Of a stretch of DNA of 64,000 nucleotides, positions 23,025-32,641 are shown piece after piece (the stretch's first letter is position 1; the number at the start of each line of letters is the position of its first letter). The stretch is taken from contig JARYHS010013631.1 of NCBI GenBank assembly GCA_031002005.1, forward strand, positions 71,359,832 to 71,423,831. The letters are read 5' to 3'. The position numbers and the translations under genes are program-made. Under the pieces are notes generated by a model. That model did not search any database. It saw only the letters and a list, made by a program, of their open reading frames with translations, and was not told the DNA's origin. This DNA comes from Vandiemenella viatica. Taxonomy: Eukaryota > Arthropoda > Insecta > Orthoptera > Morabidae.

Positions 23025-24185
23025 ATGACGGAGGTCGACTTCTATGTTATAAACAATACTTTACACAGAATTTTAATCTTTTTTGGATTGGTTCCCAAGG
23101 GGCCTCTTGCATGTAACGTCAATTTGTGGACAGATGTACAGACACCTATTTGGAGAAGAGCTTTGAAGCCTTCTGTATTTTGGCTGCTGCTCACTCTGGT
23201 TGGTATTGGATTTACTATTCGCAACACGATCATTCTGTGCAGTGAAGCATTTACTGTCACCATCGAATACTTCTTCCAGCTGTCGGATTGGTGCCTATTG
23301 TTGACAGTTACCGTAAAATGGCTAACTGGTAATATGGCGGACGTAAAGCGACTACTATATTTACTCAAGTTCTTTGACAGCCGTGTACCTGCAGGAAACA
23401 CTGAAAAGCACAAGACGATGGGATCGTTATTGTCACTTATCTGTTTGATATCTTTCGCAGGTGTTATAGATCTTGTCACCCATTTTTATCTACGCTTTCC
23501 GGACAGGATCCTTCAGTTTCAGTCCGTCATTGAAGCATACAGACTTTTATTTAAGTCGCTGGTGATATTACAGATGTCCCTCACAGCTCTGGAATTGGGC
23601 AGTAGATTAAACATACTCGCTGCACGGCTTTCGTCGCTGCGTCTCGTCAACGCGGATCCTGCACTGTGCTACGCTCTCCTGGGGCGCCCGTCGACGTCTT
23701 CCTGGCCCGACGGGCTACGCCGCCTGCGGTTGGCACACCTGGCGCTTCTCCGGGCAGCAGATCTGATGCAACAACACTTTGGATTGGCTGCTGCTCTGAG
23801 CACTGCAGGATCTATGGCTGCCACCATCCACGGTATTTATTGGTTGGTGATGCTCTTACACAATGAAGGCGCAGTACCGACACACCTGATTGTTTACACC
23901 GCATTCTGGTTTGCGTTTCATATTTACCTGTTGTTACTACTGGTGCTGACATGGTCTTCCGTGGCGGACACAGAAAACCGGGTGTGTGCCATAGTGCGCG
24001 ACATGGTGGAGTTGTCGGAAATGTCGACTTCAGCCGAGCTGGACGGTTTCTTAAGGCAAATAAATCGGCCGCCACTCAGTCTCACGGCTGCGGGCTTTTT
24101 CAACATCGACAGGGGTCTGCTGGTGTCGGCTGCTGCCACCACCGTCGCGTACACCATGTTGATGAGAGAGATTGTCGCGCAGTAA
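23025..24185 (+). CDS. Gustatory-receptor-like seven-transmembrane protein, single exon
   Basis: 386 residues, no introns, ATG at 23025 to TAA at 24183. The length fits insect chemoreceptors of the 7tm_7 (gustatory receptor) family. Hydrophobic segments lie near residues 49-68, 84-100, 132-156, 170-194, 257-282, 290-315 and 366-382, giving seven. The C-terminal end, FNIDRGLLVSAAATTVAYTM, matches the most conserved part of gustatory receptors, although the usual TYxxxxxQF ending is replaced by AYTMLMREI. The start is supported because the duplicated relative at 32815 begins at the same ATG with the same following residues. Such proteins are membrane ligand-gated channels of chemosensory neurons; the ligand cannot be inferred. 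It is the only intact host gene seen here. Confidence 0.85.
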   Translation: MTEVDFYVINNTLHRILIFFGLVPKGPLACNVNLWTDVQTPIWRRALKPSVFWLLLTLVGIGFTIRNTIILCSEAFTVTIEYFFQLSDWCLLLTVTVKWLTGNMADVKRLLYLLKFFDSRVPAGNTEKHKTMGSLLSLICLISFAGVIDLVTHFYLRFPDRILQFQSVIEAYRLLFKSLVILQMSLTALELGSRLNILAARLSSLRLVNADPALCYALLGRPSTSSWPDGLRRLRLAHLALLRAADLMQQHFGLAAALSTAGSMAATIHGIYWLVMLLHNEGAVPTHLIVYTAFWFAFHIYLLLLLVLTWSSVADTENRVCAIVRDMVELSEMSTSAELDGFLRQINRPPLSLTAAGFFNIDRGLLVSAAATTVAYTMLMREIVAQ

Positions 24186-24940
24186 GGGAACAAGACGTGT
24201 ATATATAACTCACAACAGGTATTTCTTGGTACCTTTCCAGATACATATCAACCGGCAAATACCTTGCTCTTAGGTTATGAGCTCCATTTACATCGACATT
24301 GCCTTCTTGAATTAACTACATCACGGTTAATGCCATCAAACTTGCTACGCAGATTTCTTGTGCTTTTGTGTTGCCACATCTAACGGCTGTCCGTATAGCA
24401 GTGGTTTGGATTACTAATGTGATGGCGTGTGGACTGGACGCTCTATTGAGAAAAAAATGTATTTCTTGGCTTTTGACTTGGAATAAATCGCTAGGATCTG
24501 TTACTTGAGTTGGTCACCGAAAGAATGCTTAGGAAACCTAGGCTTAGACGAGAAGTTGGATATGTTTTTTTTATTAGAATGTTGAAATACTAACTGCTAG
24601 AAGCACAGTGGTTTTCAAACTACGTGCAATATATAAATATATGGTTTGTTGATATGCTAATTTAGAGTAATAACCTACATAATTTAATTTTAGTCATGAT
24701 CGATATCGTAGATTTGTAATATGATTATTTTCTATTAACTGTGTTAGTGCATTAAATGAAATCGATTTGTTATTTTTACAACATAGTTTTATAAAGCAGT
24801 TGTTATCCATCTCTCTCACTTAGCTGACGAAAAATGTTCTAACTGAATGATTATTTAAAAAATATTGTGGACAGAGAATAAGATTAACCACCATTTTCCC
24901 ACCATGCCACAACCTTTTTTTTCATTATCAGTAACCTCAA

Positions 24941-25056
24941 TAAAATCTTCTTGGGTGTCCAGTCGGATGGTGCTGTATAAACACGACGTTTCGACAGCTA
25001 GCTCTGCTGTCTTCATCAGGTATCTTCTAGCTGTTGCAAGCTGACTGTCACCACTG
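24941..25056 (-). mobile_element. Small Penelope-like terminal fragment inserted in unit A
   Basis: About 115 bp that interrupts the alignment of units A and B. It carries a hammerhead core (24989-25019, minus) followed on that strand by CGTCGTGTTTATACAGCACC, which would be one strand of stem III. The other strand of stem III is not present, so the fragment is truncated. Confidence 0.5.
24989..25019 (-). ncRNA. Hammerhead ribozyme-like core 2
   Basis: Minus strand reads CTGATGA, one base, GACAGC, a 7-base loop, GCTGTC, then GAAA. The spacing is identical to the core at 19426-19456, but stem II has changed on both sides (GGCGGC/GCCGCC against GACAGC/GCTGTC), which keeps pairing. The loops are alike (AGAGTCA, AGAGCTA). 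Stem I and half of stem III are not recognisable, so it is probably a remnant. Confidence 0.55.
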
Positions 25057-25860
25057 GCTCGAATCAGTCCTCTACATTTTCACATAATGAACTTGTATCT
25101 TCAATTTTACATTGAACTTTAACCAAAATCATCACTTATTACCCTCAAGCCTCTAATTATCTTATGAGTCAATAGTTTTTTCAGTTATAATCTCTATTAA
25201 AAAGTAACCAGTCCCAAATGTGTCTAAATGTGCCTCAAATACCTTTGTAAGATTCTTCTGCATTCTCTGACCTTCACGTTTCAGTTCTAAAGGGTGATAA
25301 TTTATTAACTTAAATCCCAATTAATTTCGATACCTTCAAATTCAAACTCTTATATTTTTTTGTAGTTTTTTTCCCAGATATGTTGTTTCAATTTTTCACA
25401 TATTACTGCAATTTTAATAGCAATTATCGAAGTGTGTACCCGAGCACTAAATCAAAGTTTGACACTGAAATGTTTCTATTAATGTGTATGACTGCATTAC
25501 AGAAGATTTATATATCCGTAATGAAATTGAGTTTTAAACATATTTGTGATTAGCATTCGGCACCAGACCATGCATTTATTGTAATGTTTAATTAGAATCT
25601 TTATTGCTATGCTTAGGAGCACTAATACCTGTTTTTTATTTTACACTATAGATATAAACTGCTTTGTTTTATTATTCTGATATAAATTTGTAGTGTCTGT
25701 CTGAAAATAAAGTGGCGAAATTCACAATGCTTACTGAGAATAGATTGTAAGAAAGTGTGTTGGTGGTTAAATTCGAAAGAATAAATATTTTGCGTTGTCA
25801 CTTGTTCAAAAAAATACGTTAAAGAAATATTGAGACGATACAATATTGTTGTTAACATTA

Positions 25861-26575
25861 ATCTGAGAGTGTGTGGAGTGTGCAAGTAATATGGGATCAG
25901 CGGATACAGTCAGCATTAGGGTGACTGGGTGAATAGTTATAACCATTATGCCACTTAATTTGATTAAAAAAAGATCTAAGAAGACATGAAACATAATTAA
26001 CGTTCTGCAATACTGGTAGTTAATTTATATGGAATATATGTCTATTGACTTTTTTAAAAGAGTTATTACTTGTAACTATGTGATGTACGAAAATCTGCCT
26101 CTAGCCAGATATGCCAGCAGCACTTCTTGTCGAGCTGAATGAAGACACGATTGAAGACAGAGGCAGCCAGTACGAGAAATAGAATTTGATAATAATTCCG
26201 GAACTCATAATGAAAGTTATGAAACAATGTCAATATATTCCTACCATTCCCTAAAATAATCTCCTCGAGAATGATAGGCTGGAGGGAGTCTTACGTAAAA
26301 ACTCCTTGCAGAGTTCAAATTACTCCCAGACTGATTTAATTCTTGCGGCACGTTCTTAGCATATTGAATACAAACCGTCTAAGCGGCTACCAAACTGTAA
26401 AGAAGATATAAGAAGTTTTCTAAGTAAGTAGGCAACATATGGTTGTTTTCCATATTCGCTTAACCACATAATCTATTAACTAATTCTGTTTCATTAGTCA
26501 AACCAGTTACAGTGGCAAGCAGCATTCCGCAAGGTGAGTTGCCTGTTTGCTCCTCTACAATGAAATTTAATGATT
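25861..26575. other. No gene recognised
   Basis: AT-rich spacer after the receptor unit with no convincing frame or repeat end. Confidence 0.45.
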
Positions 26576-27597
26576 AAGGCCATCTGCACAGGAGTCTACC
26601 AAAAAAAAAAAAAAAAAACTGATTAGTAACCCGAGTTACTAACTAGTGCGCGATTAGTCACTTCTAATGTGATTAAATGGAACACCGCATCTTGCGCTTC
26701 TAGTTACTAACAAGTTACTAACCAATTTGTAATCAGTTCTAGGTGACTCGGCATGTCAGTCACTAGGCGATTTCAGTTCCTAGTTTCCAAGCGATTTCAC
26801 AGTAAGAACAAACAACAGTTGAATATTTTATTCGTGGGGAAGTCGGAAATACTGTTTTGCACAGTTTCTTGCTTCCTGTATACTGCAACAGGTATGAAAC
26901 TGTAAAACGATACTCAGAAGTTGGGAAAGCAGTGAATATGACAGGTATGTAACATTATATGTATAGATGTGCATTATTTGAAAACATGTTTTTTAAAATG
27001 CAAATACAAACTAATTTTTTGATTTTATATTTATAATGCCGTGATATAAACAGCGTTTTGTATTTTATCTGAAATACTTTTTCAAACACATTTTCTGTTT
27101 GCAAGATGCAAAATGGTTTTATAGATTTCCATGCATTCCCTTATGACTATGTGTATGCGGTTTTTTTTTTATTCTTTCTGTACGACAGGTCAAATTATTA
27201 GCACCAGTTCTAGATAACTTTCTTTAAACATACGAAATAGTGCTAAAAATTCAGCATATGAATGTGGGAATTCTTTTGCAGCCACAAATCTTCCTGCAGA
27301 AACGAATGACCTCAGAATAATCTCCGCCTTTTCCCCATCTGTTCGGATGATTATAAAGCAGTATGACAGTTCTTTCGCTGGAATCGCACTGGCACCATCA
27401 TTGTCAATGGTGGTGGAGGAGAACACAGATAAGGAAAATGTTCTTGCTTCCATAACTTCACAGAAGAAACTAATCATTTCAATCTCTTTTGAGTAGCCTC
27501 CAGTGAGGATTTGCGTCACCAACCAGTTACTAACTAGTTAGTAACTCCAGTCCCAATTCAGTTTCTTTTGTGTAGCCTTGTGTGCAGACGGCATTAG
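26576..27597. mobile_element. PIF/Harbinger-like non-autonomous element
   Basis: Left end GGCCATCTGCACAGGAGTCT and the reverse complement of the right end TGCCGTCTGCACACAAGGCT align over about 25 bp, with TTA/TAA at the borders, as in PIF/Harbinger. Just inside both ends are many short repeats of GTTACTAAC and AGTTACTAACTAGT types in both orientations. A 110-residue minus-strand frame (27190-27522) has no domain I recognise. Confidence 0.6.
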
Positions 27598-27599
27598 GG

Positions 27600-28635
27600 T
27601 CTATATAAAGAGTGATGCTCTTATGTTTAATAATTGATTTTAACATACAATGAAAGGCAAGAAATCTCAGCATGATAGAAATAATTATTTAATGACTGGA
27701 CTGGAATTTGAAATGAGTAAAAATATGAATTAGTAAGGCACACCTCAAGGATGTATTTAATTAAAAGAATCAAAACGAATGATTCTTTTCACTGAAATGA
27801 AATTAATTTTAACAAAATATTTGAATTCATCCTAATATGAGACACTTCGATTAATTTTTTCTTAAAGGGTCGTTTACTGGCAGTGTTTCCTGCGAACAAT
27901 CACACATCAATGGATTATCGTACTGATGATAGGGGATTTGCAACAAATCACGCAGACTAGCGGGAGCTACATGTAACTATTTCCTCCCGGGTGGTCCGAA
28001 GGTCATCCAGTCAGTAGGTAGTTGCCAGGACTGCGTCCATCATTGAATCATTATAGCGGTAATCTGCATAAACAGGCGTCACGGTATGTTACCGGTGGTG
28101 AGTGTCCTCTGGCAGTGATGCCAGATTCTCGTACGGCAGTCAGTGATGAAATCACAATTTCTCTTCCTGCTATGATGCTCCCCGCATGGATCCGAACATC
28201 TTTCTCGAGTGGGAAAGCAAAACCTTTTGAGCAGTGCGGCGTCCTTCGAACAGTGGTGTGACGTGACCGTACGTTGCGATGTTGCTCTGTGAAGCTTGGA
28301 CGAGAGTGCGAGGACCTGTGGTGATCAGTGGCACCCGATGTGTTGGTAGGGCACACGAGAACGCGCACCAGGAGATTGCTGCACCAGGCATTCAGTCGCT
28401 AAGGCTACTGCCGTGTTCCCTTATAGATGCGTCGGTGGGACCGGGCGCTTGCAGAGGCTTTAACTTTACGGCCGGGTCTTGGAGGGTCTTCACTCCGTGG
28501 CAGGCGCTGCGTCCGGGGTGCTCCCCTTGGGCACCCTTTATGAGTGGCGGAACGCACCTCACCTCACCATCCCCGCTGTAGTAGCAGGTAATTCTTCAGA
28601 TCATCTAATTCTCCGGGGGGGGGGGGGTTGGCTGC
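27600..28635. other. No gene recognised; GC-rich block at its right side
   Basis: From about 28020 to 28600 the base composition is much richer in GC than the surroundings, with overlapping short frames on both strands. No homology was recognised. It directly precedes a G run (28615-28627) and the LINE 3' tail, so it may belong to another unidentified repeat. Confidence 0.4.
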
Positions 28636-28638
28636 AGG

Positions 28639-29470
28639 ATTATTATTATTATTATTTCGTATCAGAAACATACAGTTACACAATCACAATCATCAAATTA
28701 TAATCGACCAGAACTTGGCCACTTCCAGTGCATTTTCTGAGGCCTCATACAGTTCAGCTGCCGAACAGGATGCTGGACACAGTTGACACTGGAGCATGTG
28801 CTGGACAGTCTGGTCCTCACCGCAGTCGCACTTGATATCACTGATCTCAGTATAGCCCCATCTTACTAAATTCACTTTGCATTTGCCCACTCCTGATCTC
28901 AGCCTATTCAAAGATTTCCACGTCAACCATCCCTTGTCATAACTAGGTGGCAAAGATTCAGACACTCTTCCCCAGCCATGCGGAAGGGGAGCCTTAGCTT
29001 CCCATAGTTGTAACCTGGCTTCTTCAGTTGTCGTTGTAAGTTCCTGAGATATTCTTAGGAAACTTTTCCTGGACTTCAATCTTTGCCTGTGAGGGATATA
29101 CCCATATAGTGGATGAGATTTTTCATGATTCACTTTCCTCCTTTCCTTGTTCACTGCTATTTCCCTTCGAACAGAAGGTGGTGCTATTCCTGCGAGACGG
29201 TGGAGCCATTCGACTGGAGTTGATTTTAAGCAGCCTGTTATGATTCTGCAAGTGTCATTAAGTGCAATGCCTACTTGTTTGGCATGGGTTGAACTGTGCC
29301 ATACGGGACAGGCGTACTCGGCTGCAGGATGATGGACAGTTTCAGGTGGGGTCGGCGAGGGAGGTTTATGAGTGCAAGCTCTGGTATCCCCCGTGTCCAG
29401 CCTTATATAAACTTGGAAAGATGATTTGATGCTACGAGTACTCACGGCTTTCTTAAACAACCTGCGATGA
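28639..29470 (-). mobile_element. 5'-truncated non-LTR retrotransposon (jockey/CR1 type)
   Basis: The 3' end, on the minus strand, is an (AAT)n-like tail at about 28642-28658, typical of this group. Coding sequence fills the rest. The 5' side stops near 29470, next to the mariner at 29475. Confidence 0.75.
28693..29460 (-). pseudogene. LINE ORF2 C-terminal region
   Basis: An open 255-residue frame. EYACPVWHSSTHAKQVGIAL and CRIITGCLKSTP followed by LAGIAPPSVRRE are the conserved region after the reverse transcriptase in jockey/CR1-like proteins. LNRLRSGVGKCKVNLVRWGY and CDCGEDQTVQHMLQC are the C-terminal motif and CCHC-like zinc site. The endonuclease and reverse transcriptase domains are missing, so it is a dead fragment despite being open. 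Confidence 0.85.
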
Positions 29471-29474
29471 TGTA

Positions 29475-30357
29475 CGAGGTGTGTTCAGAAAATAACGGGA
29501 ATTTTTAAATTTCGCGGGTTTGGAGAGTCCAATTGTCAAATTTTTTTTATTATGTTGGTATACATGCCCTGGAAATATGATAAAATTTTCAGCTGTATTC
29601 ATTGCTTACTTTGTCTGTGGCAGCCGCTAAGGTTAGACGTGTTTTTATGAGCTCGGCGATTTTCGTTTGTTAAAAGAAATGGATCAAAGAATTTGTATCA
29701 AATTTTGCGTAAAAAATGAAATAAAGTGTAACAAAGTGTGTGATATGTTAACAAAGGCCTATGGTGAGTCTGTTATGAGTAAAACAAGAGTTTACGAGTG
29801 GTATAAGCGTTTCCAAGATGGCCGTGAAGACGTTGAAGATGACGAACGCCCCGGACGCCCCAGCACATCAACATCCCATGAAAACGTGGAAAAAGTGAAA
29901 GCAATGGTTATGAATGATCGCCGAATCACAATCAGAGAAGTTGCTGATGATGTTAGCATATCGATTGGCTCATGCCATGAAATTTTTTCAAATGTTTTGG
30001 GTATGAAACGCGTGGCAGAAAAATTTGTTCCAAAATTGTTGAATTATTAACAAAAACAGCGGCGAATGGAAGTTGCTCAGGAGTCACTAAATGAAGTCAA
30101 CGACGATACAGAATTACTGAAACGTGTTATAACAGGTGACGAAACATGGGTTTACGGATATGACGTCGAAACTAAGGCTCAATCGTCTCAGTGGAAGCAT
30201 CCTGGCTCGCCAAGACCGAAAAAGACTCGACAAGTGCGGTCGAACGTGAAGGTTATGCTTACGGTGTTCTTCGATTTTAATGGCATAGTGCATAGTCAAT
30301 TCTTGCCACAAGGTCAAACGGTAAATAAGGAGTACTACCTACAAGTTCAACGCCGTA
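29475..30357 (+). mobile_element. mariner transposon, 3' end missing
   Basis: The left inverted repeat starts CGAGGTGTGTTCAGAAAATA after a TA (29473-29474), and a 5' leader of about 200 bp leads to the transposase. No matching right repeat (CTGAACACAC) was found in the next kilobase, and homology stops at about 30357. Confidence 0.88.
29679..30357 (+). pseudogene. mariner transposase, one nonsense codon and 3' truncation
   Basis: The ATG at 29679 is the family start (MDQRICIKFCVKNEIKC). The N-terminal helix-turn-helix domains follow (KTRVYEWYKRFQDGRE, RRITIREVADDVSIS), then the FVPKLLN linker. One in-frame TAA at 30048-30050 replaces what is normally a glutamate codon. The same frame continues with TGDETWVYGYD (first catalytic Asp) and QGQTVNKEYYLQV. 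The sequence ends before the second and third catalytic Asp, so about 40% of the protein is absent. Confidence 0.93.
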
Positions 30358-30380
30358 CGAGGGCTGGCTTCTCCGATTAG

Positions 30381-31154
30381 CTCACATGCAACAGAAATTA
30401 CAATCTGTTACAACACGGTGGAATTAGGTCGTGTGATTTGTTAAGAACAATTGGCTGAGTTTTCATCCATTGAGAGAGCTTTTCACGAGAAATGCATGTG
30501 CACATTAAAGATTCACTAGTTTTTGGGCGGACGATTGTTGAGAACCAGTGCCTATATTGACAATGGCAGGTATCTTTAGCGACCGTCCTTAACCCACTCC
30601 ACATTTCAGTTTCTAGCGAAATAAGTTATTTGACGGCAAATGAAAGATTAAAACAACTGAATATATGGTGAGAGTACCTCTTGTCGACGTTGCAATTATA
30701 GTCAAAATGAAATTGTACCACATTAAAACTTAGGGACATCACCACATCCCACCACAAATACTGAAGTGGTCCACAAAATGGAAAAGAATATGGAAATATT
30801 CACCGCCATAAAAACACGAAAGCTGCAGTACATCTTGAAGAACAATAGCCGTTACGAGCTCCTGCAATCTGTTCTCCAGGGGAAAATACCAGGTAAGAGA
30901 ATATTACGTATTAATTTTACTTTGGGGGTTTCTTTGGCAGCAATGAGTAATCGGACGTTGGAGATAGGACTTCAAGGAGAAGACGATTATTAGAATGGGC
31001 ACAAAAAGATGATGATGCCAGATCGGAACGGTAGCAGTTAGGGTAGAGCTGCGGAAATTATTATTCACATAGTCTTGCTTTATGTGTGAAATAGTCTAAT
31101 TATCTAAAAGTAGTTATGGCTGCGACTAAGGAAAAATACGTGTATAGAATAGTT
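30381..31154. other. No gene recognised
   Basis: A 75-residue frame (30766-30993) contains EIFTAIKTRKLQYI and a later RRTLEIGLQ-like stretch. This faintly recalls the region near the end of some RTE/jockey reverse transcriptases, but it is too short to call. Confidence 0.35.
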
Positions 31155-31325
31155 ACTAGCTGATACCCACGACTTTGTACGCGTGTATTAAGAATTTCGT
31201 TGCCAGAACTGAATATAGAAAGTTGTTGGTAACGTAGGATTGGACCCAAACAACACCGAATCGGCATAATCGAACAGGAAAGCCATCACTATATCATTCT
31301 ATCGTCGAACATATTTATGAAGAGA
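31155..31325 (-). mobile_element. RTE-like element fragment, relative of 10275-11056
   Basis: TAGCTGATACCCACGACTTT and GGCATAATCGAACAGGAAAG with ATTCTATCGTCGAAC line up with the reverse complement of the last 170 bp of the element at 10275-11056. Diverged by roughly a quarter to a third. Confidence 0.6.
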
Positions 31326-32641
31326 ATCAATTTCCAACGTATTTTAAAACAGAAAAACAAACGAAGGTGCGGGGATGTAAGTGTGTGTGGGGGGGGGGGG
31401 AGGGGGGGTTAACTAAGGGCAGCCTGGTCTTTTGTTCTTTCTTCAGCATGAGCATCCGATTCTTGGGTTCTAATAACTTTAGCTGCTCGTGCTCTGTTAG
31501 AGCTATACCGTAGGCCAATTTACGCCCGCAAGGCACGTCAGAAAAGAAGGAAAAATAAACTGGTTCCAGAAAAATTTAAGCAGACACAATGTAATAGTAC
31601 AGAGAAAATCGGTATCTATATTAAATAATATGTTTTGTTTCGAAACGAAATTTACTAACAAATCATACACTAACTCAATGCGCGAGATGCACAGCTTGAG
31701 CAACCGACGTTAAGTTAAACACTAACACACACATCGGTCTCTGTCGCCATTCGATAAGTTCTCAATCACACACACAGACTGAAAGCGAGAGAAATAACCC
31801 CTGAGGGATCAATATAACGTAAAAAAGTGTACACCTACCACATTGCTAGAGTACCTACGATTTGCTTCGCATTGCACTCCTAAATTTGTGATATCTACAG
31901 TTTAACATGCAATATGAACAACCTACGATCCAGGCGTGACTCATGCGATCAAAAATAATTGTTAAAATTTTTTGCTTTCACGGGGATTTGTACTGGAAAC
32001 CACGCTCTAAACATCAGTAAGCAGGTAGCCACTGAGCTACCAGACCACTATATGGTTCGAAATGTTCTGGTACCTTCTAGAAAGACGCCTCCAACTGGCC
32101 AATTAAACTTTGCATCCACAGCGCGTGATGTGAACTGGCCAATGGGAGACTGTCACCCCACCCTTAAGCGACAGTAGAGTGACGCGTTCTGTACCCGTCC
32201 TCTGCGCAGTTTCCTTTTGAAGATCACGCCGTAAACTTGCCAATTTTTTTATGAAGCCAATGACTTAGGCAGTGTTAGAAATTACACCACCAGCTCCACC
32301 CTTCGTATGCTCACGACGCGAGGCTTGTACCAACCCTCCCGCTATTTTATTCAGCCATTCGGCTATAGTAAGGAAACACATTTCGCTTCTATGCATATTA
32401 AGATGTACCATTCACCTGTATCAATTCACTTATCGCTCCGAAGAGTTCAAGAATAAATGCCTGTTCATAGCATCTCTGAAGTCATTTGCAACAATTCCTC
32501 AACTTAGAGTGATTTTTAGTGCTTTCCAGCCCGTACTTGCAGACGCCAACGGGAAGAACCAGAAGTTGACGGCGAGCAGGCTGGACGAACTTACGTGCAC
32601 GCAGGGGTAAGTCGAAGGTAATTCTTCGCTCGGCCATTACC
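31326..32641. other. No gene recognised; contains a tRNA-like remnant
   Basis: G runs at about 31391-31408. On the minus strand at 31975-32055, GGTCTGGTAGCTCAGTGGCT is a good box A and a degraded box B follows about 35 bp on, so this is probably a SINE head. Other frames have no recognisable domains. Confidence 0.4.

Larger units (their letters stand above)
22862..25860 (+). repeat. Receptor duplication unit A (partner 32642-35612)
   Basis: Homology to unit B begins about 160 bp before the receptor start (GATGACGAGG/GATGAGGTG and GGAAGTGCCGTCTT words) and continues about 1.7 kb past its stop (AAGATTTATATATCCGTAA against AAGATTTATATATGTGTAA, ACCTGTT...AATATTGTTGTTAAC). Unit A carries an insertion of about 115 bp (24941-25056) missing from unit B. 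The divergence is clearly greater than between the two segmental copies at the window ends. Confidence 0.88.

Noticed and set aside
23025..24185. Odorant receptor (7tm_6) instead of gustatory receptor
   Set aside because: The FNIDRGLL...YTM C-terminal pattern fits the gustatory family better; most insect odorant receptors also have introns.
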